Origin: Saprospiraceae bacterium
GTDB lineage: Bacteria > Bacteroidota > Bacteroidia > Chitinophagales > Saprospiraceae
Direction of reading: 5' to 3'
Assembly (NCBI GenBank): GCA_013042795.1
Contig: JABDPK010000086.1
Location: forward strand, 1-5,238
Length of the DNA stretch: 5,238 bases
Shown: piece by piece, positions 1-4,531 of the stretch
Numbering within the stretch: position 1 is the stretch's first letter
Layout of the letters: the number at the start of each line of letters is the position of its first letter
The notes under the pieces: model-generated
The model's input: only the letters and a program-made list of their open reading frames with translations
What the model was told of the DNA's origin: nothing
Database searches by the model: none
Position numbers and translations under genes: made by a program

Positions 1-261
1 AGAAAGATCAGGTTTAAAATTCCTTTCTACGATTATAAATCCTGGGTCTGTTACTTAAATCCTAAAAAGAAAGATGCTATAGAATTGTGTTTTATTTATG
101 GCAAACAATTATCCAATATCCAGGGCTTATTAGAGGACCATGGAAGGAAACAGGTTTCCGGGATTACCATATACAAAGTCCAGGATTTAAAACTTGATTT
201 TATTGCAGAGATTTTTTCTGAAGCCGTTATACTGGATGATGAAATGAAAGCGCGTAAATAA
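1..261 (+). CDS. DUF1801 (YdhG-like) family protein, C-terminal part
   Basis: The frame is open from the first base of the window to a TAA at 259-261 and gives the last 86 residues; the start lies to the left. The peptide carries a stretch reading FYDYKSWVCYLNPKKK, then an E-L-C-F-I-Y-G-K-x-L-S-N segment, a GLLEDHGRKQVSGI segment and an ILDDEM tail. This order is what I recall of the C-terminal half of DUF1801 proteins, small alpha/beta proteins common in Bacteroidota whose biochemical role is not established. The family assignment is by recognition, not by a search. The gene converges on the DUF2480 gene with only 8 bases between the stop codons. Its last three sense codons (A-R-K) form one arm of the hairpin at 251-286. 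There is no sign of truncation other than the window edge. Confidence 0.75.
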   Translation, partial: RKIRFKIPFYDYKSWVCYLNPKKKDAIELCFIYGKQLSNIQGLLEDHGRKQVSGITIYKVQDLKLDFIAEIFSEAVILDDEMKARK

Positions 262-286
262 GCTAATCCTTATTTTAATTTACGCG
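251..286. terminator. Hairpin shared by two convergent genes, probable bidirectional terminator
   Basis: Two alternative pairings are visible. The outer arms CGCGTAAAT (251-259) and ATTTACGCG (278-286) are perfectly complementary over 9 bp. Inside them, AAATAAG (256-262) and CTTATTT (269-275) pair perfectly over 7 bp with a 6-base loop. A combined form has CGCGT/ACGCG closing on the inner hairpin, leaving TAATTT (276-281) unpaired. The structure spans the ends and stop codons of the DUF1801 gene (+) and the DUF2480 gene (-), the expected place for a terminator serving both directions. There is no clean U-run after the stem on either strand, so intrinsic termination is an inference. The structure might instead stabilise the mRNA 3' ends. 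Confidence 0.55.
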
Positions 287-794
287 GCCTCTTGAAGATC
301 GGTACCGTCGAACAGGGTTCTCCGTACATAATGCTTTGGGCGTAGGGCTTTAACTTTCTGGTTACTTCACTATAGGCTGCAGGAGGGACTGGCTTATTGC
401 TGCACCCTTTTATAACCACTCTTTGTTCTTCATAATCGCTGAAATCTACCTTGTTGATCTCTTTGATATAATATTGTTTCAGATACTCTTCTTTGCTTCC
501 CTGGAATACATCAAAAGCAAAATTCTCAAGGTATACAGAAACAAGCATGTATGCCCAAACCGGAATGATGGCTTCTGTCGAATTATGAATAAGAACAATC
601 CTGTCGGAGTATTCTGACCAATCCAGTTCCTTGAGAGAAGCACGGAATAATTTCTCCTTGAGAATTAATTCCATATGCAGGAATGGCTTAAGATCAAAAG
701 CAACGATATCCTTTTCCGGATACAATTCCTCAAGATTAATAACCTTGATTCCGCTATTGGCAACCCTGTTTATTAATGGTTTTTCTGCAGTCAT
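270..794 (-). CDS. DUF2480 family protein
   Basis: This is a 174-residue protein starting at ATG 794-792 and ending at TAA 272-270. Features that led to the family call are an N-terminal NRVANSGI (9-16), a YPEKD...FDLKPFL segment (25-39), ILKEKLFRASLKELDWSEY (44-62), a PVWAYML core (78-84), KGCSNKPVP (129-137) and a C-terminal YGEPCSTVPIFKRP (157-170). These match what I recall of DUF2480, a Bacteroidota-restricted cytoplasmic family with no established function. Length is normal for the family, with no signal peptide or membrane segment. Cys131 and Cys161 sit in the two strongest motifs and could be functional (metal, Fe-S or thiol chemistry). From memory, family members often lie near Fe-S assembly genes, but no such gene is in this window. 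The start overlaps the scpB stop by one base (TAATG), so the gene is probably translationally coupled to scpB. Confidence 0.85.
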   Translation of the reverse strand: MTAEKPLINRVANSGIKVINLEELYPEKDIVAFDLKPFLHMELILKEKLFRASLKELDWSEYSDRIVLIHNSTEAIIPVWAYMLVSVYLENFAFDVFQGSKEEYLKQYYIKEINKVDFSDYEEQRVVIKGCSNKPVPPAAYSEVTRKLKPYAQSIMYGEPCSTVPIFKRPRKLK

Positions 795-1357
795 TATTCT
801 TCTTCTTTTATCCCGATGGTATTTTCTTCCTTTTCAAATTCTTTCAGTTTGGGTAACTCATTAAGGCTTTTCAGGCCAAAATGGTTCATAAACTTTTCAG
901 AAGTCACATACAGCAAGGGTCTTCCGGGACCATCTTCCCTGCCACCGATTTCAACAAGTTCTTTGTCCAAAAGTTTTTGAATACTATAATCACAATTCAC
1001 TCCGCGAATGGACTCAATACTGGATTTCGTAGTGGGCTGTTTATATGAAATGATGGCCAAAGTCTCCAGGGCAGCTCTTGACAATTTCTTTTTTGATTCG
1101 AGTTTCAGGTGTTCACTGATAACCGGATAATATGCCCCCTTTGTCATAAATTGATATCCACCAGCAATCTCTATGACCTCGAATGAATAATCATCACTGC
1201 GATATTTTTCCTTAAGTTGTTCTATCGTAGCTTCTACTTCTTTTCTGTCCATCTTCGTCTGAAAATGTGCATTCAGGCTCAACATAATATCCTTAAAGGA
1301 TACCGCCTTTTCCGTAGCAAAAATCAAACTCTCAATATATAATAAAAGGTTTTCCAA
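794..1357 (-). CDS. scpB: Segregation and condensation protein B (ScpB)
   Basis: ScpB dimers bind the kleisin ScpA and, with SMC, form the condensin that organises and segregates the chromosome. The 187-residue product shows both winged-helix parts. The first is at about 1-75, beginning ENLLLYIESLIFATEKAVSF. The second is at about 88-165 and holds the family hallmark LSRAALETLAIISYKQP (92-108), IRGVN (117-121), GREDGPGRPLLY (139-150) and FMNHFGL (156-162), then LNELP (165-169). An acidic tail follows. Length is usual for the family. The start is TTG at 1357-1355: the frame is closed by TAG two codons upstream, and the first ATG would be codon 25, inside the conserved N-terminal helix. The gene lies 6 bases after the tail-anchored protein gene and shares TAATG with the DUF2480 gene, so the three probably form one operon. 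scpA and smc are not in the window. Confidence 0.96.
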   Translation of the reverse strand: MENLLLYIESLIFATEKAVSFKDIMLSLNAHFQTKMDRKEVEATIEQLKEKYRSDDYSFEVIEIAGGYQFMTKGAYYPVISEHLKLESKKKLSRAALETLAIISYKQPTTKSSIESIRGVNCDYSIQKLLDKELVEIGGREDGPGRPLLYVTSEKFMNHFGLKSLNELPKLKEFEKEENTIGIKEEE

Positions 1358-1363
1358 CTTTGA

Positions 1364-1702
1364 CTAATTAAATATGACCACTCCACAACTAAGGAGTAAA
1401 ATAATGATCGACAAAGGTATCCAAAAATGTTTATCGAAAGTCTTTTCAGGTTCGATATCCCAGTTTAAAGGTTGTGGTGTGACGGTATATTTATAGTCAT
1501 TATTGTTCTTGCTGATATCCAGTTCCAGCATCTGGTGCTCTATAAGAAAACTGTATTTTTCAGGCTTCTTCTGATTGAACTTGATCATGATAATTGCATT
1601 ATTAATGATCAACATTAAATGCCCGGATTCTTCACCATGGTACATGTCTATACTATAAGGTCTGCCCGTCAATGAAAAATATGTCCAGTTCAGTTGAGCC
1701 AT
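1364..1702 (-). CDS. Small tail-anchored membrane protein of unknown function, beta-rich N-terminal domain
   Basis: The product has 112 residues, starting at ATG 1702-1700, the only start before an upstream in-frame TAA at 1723-1721. I do not recognise a named bacterial family. Residues 1-80 look like a compact beta-rich domain: alternating hydrophobic strands, a GRPYSIDMYHGEESGHLML segment (13-31) and then KYSFLIEHQMLELDI (49-63). Residues 93-111 are one strong transmembrane segment ending at FN, so this is a C-tail anchor. There is no signal peptide, and Lys91/His92 before the helix favour a cytoplasmic N-terminal domain. The W-x6-G-x4-I-x3-HG-x3-G pattern recalls, from memory, one repeat of eukaryotic FAIM proteins; this is a suggestion only. 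The gene is the first of the cluster with scpB and the DUF2480 gene, and its stop lies in frame just two codons before the scpB start. Confidence 0.8.
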   Translation of the reverse strand: MAQLNWTYFSLTGRPYSIDMYHGEESGHLMLIINNAIIMIKFNQKKPEKYSFLIEHQMLELDISKNNNDYKYTVTPQPLNWDIEPEKTFDKHFWIPLSIIILLLSCGVVIFN

Positions 1703-1790
1703 AGCCTTAAAATAAGCGTTTTATAAAAAAGAAGCATAAATTCCTTCTCCATAATTAACATGGTATATTTAGGGAAATTGCCTCAACAGG
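1703..1790. promoter_or_regulatory. Divergent promoter region between the scpB cluster and the DksA-like gene
   Basis: These 88 bases separate two divergent genes, so promoters in both directions should lie here or in the neighbouring coding ends. On the + strand TATATTTA (1764-1771) matches five of the six fixed bases of the Bacteroidota -7 box TAnnTTTG. It would give a leader of roughly a dozen bases before ATG 1791, but no TTTG lies at the -33 spacing. On the - strand I find no convincing box. No long inverted repeat suggesting an operator is visible. Confidence 0.35.
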
Positions 1791-2138
1791 ATGAAACTTA
1801 TGACAACACAGGAACGCGAAGAACTCAAGGCGAAGATTGAAGAAATGATTGTTAAATATGAAAAAGATATTAAGGATACCGAGAAAATGACGCAACCTAT
1901 CAGTCCTGAAAATTCAATCGGTCGCATTAGCAGAATGGATGCGATCAATAATAAAAGTGTGATGGAAGCCTCTCTTAGAAATAAAATTTCCAAAAGAAAT
2001 AAACTCAAATTGGCACTAACAAAGATCGATAACCCCGGCTTTGGCTTTTGTGAATCCTGCAAACAAAAAATCAACCCCGCTCGTTTGATGTACATGCCAG
2101 AAAGTACAAAATGTATTAAATGCGCTGACAGGTTCTAG
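1791..2138 (+). CDS. TraR/DksA-family C4 zinc-finger protein
   Basis: The product has 115 residues. TraR/DksA proteins insert a coiled coil into the secondary channel of RNA polymerase and tune initiation, often with ppGpp. Here residues 5-75 are charged and helical, consistent with two coiled-coil arms. They are joined by a turn containing QPISPENSIGRISRMDAINN (35-54), whose Asp50-Ala51 could be the acidic tip that reaches the active site. The zinc site is Cys87-x2-Cys90-x17-Cys108-x2-Cys111, following the FGFCESC signature. The protein is shorter than classical DksA (about 150 residues) and lacks its long N-terminal extension and C-terminal helix, ending four residues after the last Cys. 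The start is ATG 1791; a second in-frame ATG at 1800 would also work, and there is no strong Shine-Dalgarno sequence to decide. The gene stands alone, divergent from the scpB cluster. Confidence 0.9.
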   Translation: MKLMTTQEREELKAKIEEMIVKYEKDIKDTEKMTQPISPENSIGRISRMDAINNKSVMEASLRNKISKRNKLKLALTKIDNPGFGFCESCKQKINPARLMYMPESTKCIKCADRF

Positions 2139-2368
2139 TTTTTACCATCAGTATTTCTGCCCCTCAAACTACTCTCCTAGCTTATTATCACTTTGTCAGT
2201 TACAACAATTGAATATCTGTTCCAAGGGTTTGTATATCTTCCTAAATTTTGTTCTATTTGCTATGCAATTTTTCTTCCCTGCATATCCCTGTTTCAATCG
2301 TTATTAATTTAGAACATATTCTGTTGGTGATATATGTTGATATTTGCAATTAAAAATTAAAGTGCCGG
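2139..2368. other. Gene-free spacer between the DksA-like and DUF6427 genes
   Basis: These 230 AT-rich bases hold no credible coding frame, tRNA or terminator-like hairpin. The only symmetry I found is TATGCA (2262-2267) facing TGCATA (2280-2285) across 12 bases, which is weak. Promoter elements for the DUF6427 gene are expected here. GATATTTG (2339-2346) differs from TAnnTTTG at one fixed base and would leave a leader of about 17 bases before the GTG at 2369, but there is no good -33 partner. Confidence 0.5.
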
Positions 2369-3340
2369 GTGCTTAGTTTCTTTAGAAGAAATTTATTCAT
2401 TAACTATTTTTTTCTGTTACTATTTGCAATAGTATTACAGGCTGTATTCTTCTTTAGCTCTACCTCCGAAAATCTTGTCATTTCACTGCCAGTGAACCTG
2501 ACCAGCCTGCCAAAAATTTTCGATAGCCCATTCTTTCAAACCTTCCTTACAATTTTCCTGATCACATTACAGGGAACAACCATTTCACGATACGTAATTA
2601 ATAACAGGTTCAGTAGAGCCCTGAGTGTTGTTCCAGGGGCTTGTTTTATCCTATTTGCATCTTTTGTAATGGAAGACCTGAGTTTTCATCCTGCCCTGCT
2701 TGCCAACCTTTTCTTTATTCTGGCCATTGGGAACCTCTTCAGGATATACAAGAAATTTCATCCTGTAACCAATATTTTCAACGCGGGACTGTTCCTTTCC
2801 GTCGCAAGCCTCATTTACTACCCTTATTTTATTTTCTTTATTGTTCTATTGCTTGGGCTGATAAGCCTTAGAAATATTAAGTGGCTCGAGTTTATACAAT
2901 TAATTATTGGATTCCTTTGTGGTATATTCCTGGTCGGTGTTCTTCTTTATGCCAATGGACATATCGAGTTACTTGGTCAGATGATCAGAACAAACTTATC
3001 AATGCCTTCGATTGACTTTACTGATTTCAATTCGCTTATTAAACCAGTTTTCACATTAGCTATAATTTTGGTCCTGGTCTTCTACCAAAGTGAAATAATA
3101 CGAAAGAAAAATTTTGATGTTATCAGGAAACTGGAACTGAATTACTGGATGTTATTGATCGGTTTATTTAGTGTGTTTTTTATAGATAATTTAGAAGAAA
3201 TTCACCTCTTAACAATTTCATTTCCTGTTTCAGTGCTTGGAGGACTTCTTCTTGAAAAAAGAGAAAAAAGTATGAATAAGGAATTCATCTTTCTCCTGGT
3301 CCTTATCTTTTATTTTATATTGGTTTTTAAGCTAATATGA
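2369..3340 (+). CDS. DUF6427 family multi-pass membrane protein
   Basis: The product has 323 residues and is strongly hydrophobic throughout, with about nine or ten probable membrane segments (near 11-30, 55-72, 85-101, 107-123, 138-165, 173-194, 226-240, 259-272, 278-295, 304-322). The N-terminus MLSFFRRN, the HPALLANLFFILAIGNLFR block (107-125), IFNAGLFLSVASLIYYPYF (136-154) and SFPVSVLGGLLLEKREKS (284-301) match my recollection of DUF6427. This family is found in Bacteroidota and has no assigned function. The start is GTG at 2369-2371: an in-frame TAA at 2351-2353 closes the frame upstream, no ATG lies between, and the resulting N-terminus is the one expected for the family. It is followed 35 bases later by purQ, which has its own likely promoter, so the two may be only partly co-transcribed. 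Confidence 0.8.
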   Translation: MLSFFRRNLFINYFFLLLFAIVLQAVFFFSSTSENLVISLPVNLTSLPKIFDSPFFQTFLTIFLITLQGTTISRYVINNRFSRALSVVPGACFILFASFVMEDLSFHPALLANLFFILAIGNLFRIYKKFHPVTNIFNAGLFLSVASLIYYPYFIFFIVLLLGLISLRNIKWLEFIQLIIGFLCGIFLVGVLLYANGHIELLGQMIRTNLSMPSIDFTDFNSLIKPVFTLAIILVLVFYQSEIIRKKNFDVIRKLELNYWMLLIGLFSVFFIDNLEEIHLLTISFPVSVLGGLLLEKREKSMNKEFIFLLVLIFYFILVFKLI

Positions 3341-3350
3341 AATTTGATAT

Positions 3351-3358
3351 TACCTTTG
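3351..3358 (+). promoter_or_regulatory. Bacteroidota-type -7 promoter box for purQ
   Basis: TACCTTTG matches all six fixed positions of the Bacteroidota sigma-A -7 consensus TAnnTTTG. Transcription would start at about 3364, leaving a leader of about a dozen bases before the purQ ATG at 3376. The -33 partner is poor: TTTT at 3325-3328, 22 bases upstream, replaces TTTG. The position in the short gap after the DUF6427 stop supports use, although no start site can be proved from sequence. Confidence 0.55.
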
Positions 3359-3375
3359 CCTCAATAAACTGAAAA

Positions 3376-4086
3376 ATGAAATTTGGAGTTGTTGTTTTTC
3401 CCGGTTCTAATTGTGATGATGACATGATCCATGTTCTTGGTACTGTAATGAATCAGGAAGTGGTTAAAATCTGGCATAAAGAAACCAGTCTCTCAGCTTA
3501 TGGAAATATTGATTGTATCATTCTCCCCGGAGGATTTTCATTTGGAGACTATCTCAGGTCCGGCGCTATTTCCAGGTTTAGTCCAATTATGGAAGAAGTC
3601 ATCAATTTTGCCAATAATGGCGGTTACGTCTGGGGCATATGTAACGGTTTCCAGGTATTGTGTGAATCAAACCTTTTACCTGGAGTCCTATTGCGTAACA
3701 GCAATCAGCATTTCATTTGCAAGAACATTTACCTGAGTTGCGCTACCCAAAATTCTGCTATTACCTCAAAAATTACCAAAGACCAGGTTTTGAAAATTCC
3801 AATTGCTCATGCAGATGGTCGCTTTTTTGCAAAAGATGATCAGCTCAAAGAAATCATGGATAATGATCAGGTCCTTTTCAGGTATTGTGATCAATCAGGA
3901 GAAATTTCACCTGGAGCAAATATCAATGGATCCGTAGATAACATAGCCGGTATAACAAATAAAAAAAGAAATGTTTTCGGAATGATGCCTCACCCGGAAC
4001 GCGCTTCAGAGAAAATACTGGGCAACACAGACGGTAAGGTCATGTTTGAATCACTCATTGCCACAATGGTCGAAACTCTTGTCTAA
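3376..4086 (+). CDS. purQ: Phosphoribosylformylglycinamidine synthase, glutaminase subunit PurQ
   Basis: PurQ is a class I glutamine amidotransferase. It hydrolyses glutamine and passes ammonia to PurL, which with PurS converts FGAR to FGAM in the fourth step of purine synthesis in the cytoplasm. The 236-residue product is a full-length stand-alone subunit. It has an N-terminal [13 protein letters not shown] (5-17), [16 protein letters not shown] (50-65), the nucleophile elbow GICNGFQVL with Cys89 (87-95), AHADGRF (144-150), and the triad His206 and Glu208 in MPHPERA (204-210). All catalytic residues are present. The start ATG gives the expected [10 protein letters not shown] beginning. This implies small, separate PurL and PurS proteins encoded elsewhere, rather than the long fused PurL of some Bacteroidota. 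The end interlocks with the stop of the convergent lipoprotein gene, so there is no intergenic terminator. Confidence 0.97.
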   Translation: MKFGVVVFPGSNCDDDMIHVLGTVMNQEVVKIWHKETSLSAYGNIDCIILPGGFSFGDYLRSGAISRFSPIMEEVINFANNGGYVWGICNGFQVLCESNLLPGVLLRNSNQHFICKNIYLSCATQNSAITSKITKDQVLKIPIAHADGRFFAKDDQLKEIMDNDQVLFRYCDQSGEISPGANINGSVDNIAGITNKKRNVFGMMPHPERASEKILGNTDGKVMFESLIATMVETLV

Positions 4087-4469
4087 TTATGTAGTCCGAC
4101 GAAATACATCTCTGAATCAGGAGGTGTAGCAATATCCAATACTTTTTCAGTGATATACTGCCCGTCATCAATTTCTACCAGTATCTCGGATTGCAATGGA
4201 AAAGATTCTATGCAGCCATAACAAATGATGGATGCATATATGCAGTCATCCCTGTTAAGTTCATCTACAAATATCATCAGGTTATAGTAATGCCCCAAAG
4301 GGTCATCATGAGTAGCTTGCGGTAGAAGGTCATAGAGTATATTATCTACCTCATGTCGGACATATGAAACATCCTCATGTATCAAGGCTTCACAAAAATC
4401 AGAAATATAATACCGTTCACAAGCAAATATTGTGAAAATCGCAAACAGGAGTATCAGTCTTTTCATCAT
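4083..4469 (-). CDS. Small putative lipoprotein with conserved-looking cysteines, unknown function
   Basis: I chose ATG 4469-4467 (the next codon, 4466-4464, is also ATG). This gives [17 protein letters not shown], a short basic n-region, a hydrophobic core and a lipobox I-F-A-C with the lipidated Cys at residue 17 of this 128-residue form. An ATG at 4511 would add 14 residues in front and make a worse signal. The mature part is about 112 residues, acidic and mixed alpha/beta in appearance. Four further cysteines stand out: one ten residues after the CERYY start of the mature part (SDFC), and three as DDC-x6-C-YGC, followed by [11 protein letters not shown] do not recognise the family. The likely location is the periplasmic face of the inner or outer membrane. 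It lies 62 bases downstream of the PqiA-like gene on the same strand and may be co-transcribed; its TAG (4085-4083) overlaps the purQ TAA. Confidence 0.75.
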   Translation of the reverse strand: MMKRLILLFAIFTIFACERYYISDFCEALIHEDVSYVRHEVDNILYDLLPQATHDDPLGHYYNLMIFVDELNRDDCIYASIICYGCIESFPLQSEILVEIDDGQYITEKVLDIATPPDSEMYFVGLHN

Positions 4470-4531
4470 GGTTTTTCTATTAAAACGAAAAATCAAGGTG
4501 TAGGGTAACATCCCCTGATGTTAAAGAAATC
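4470..4531 (-). other. Spacer between PqiA-like gene and lipoprotein gene
   Basis: With the preferred lipoprotein start, 62 bases separate it from the TAA of the PqiA-like gene. I see no TAnnTTTG box or hairpin in it. The lipoprotein is therefore probably read from the upstream promoter, or from weak elements that I cannot identify. Confidence 0.4.

Noticed and set aside
423..864. Two short + strand open frames opposite the DUF2480 and scpB genes
   Set aside because: They lie antisense to well-supported conserved genes and encode low-complexity hydrophobic peptides.
1769..2095. Open frame antisense to the DksA-like gene
   Set aside because: It is a mirror frame of a gene with a clear zinc-finger signature, and its own product has no recognisable features.
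2641..2871. Short open frame, rich in Cys and Pro, inside the DUF6427 gene
   Set aside because: It is an alternate frame of a continuous membrane-protein gene, with no independent signal. The same applies to 3500-3736 inside purQ.
4470..4511. ATG at 4511 as start of the lipoprotein gene
   Set aside because: It would put 14 extra residues before a well-formed lipoprotein signal that begins at the ATG-ATG pair 4469-4464. The shorter start is the better fit.
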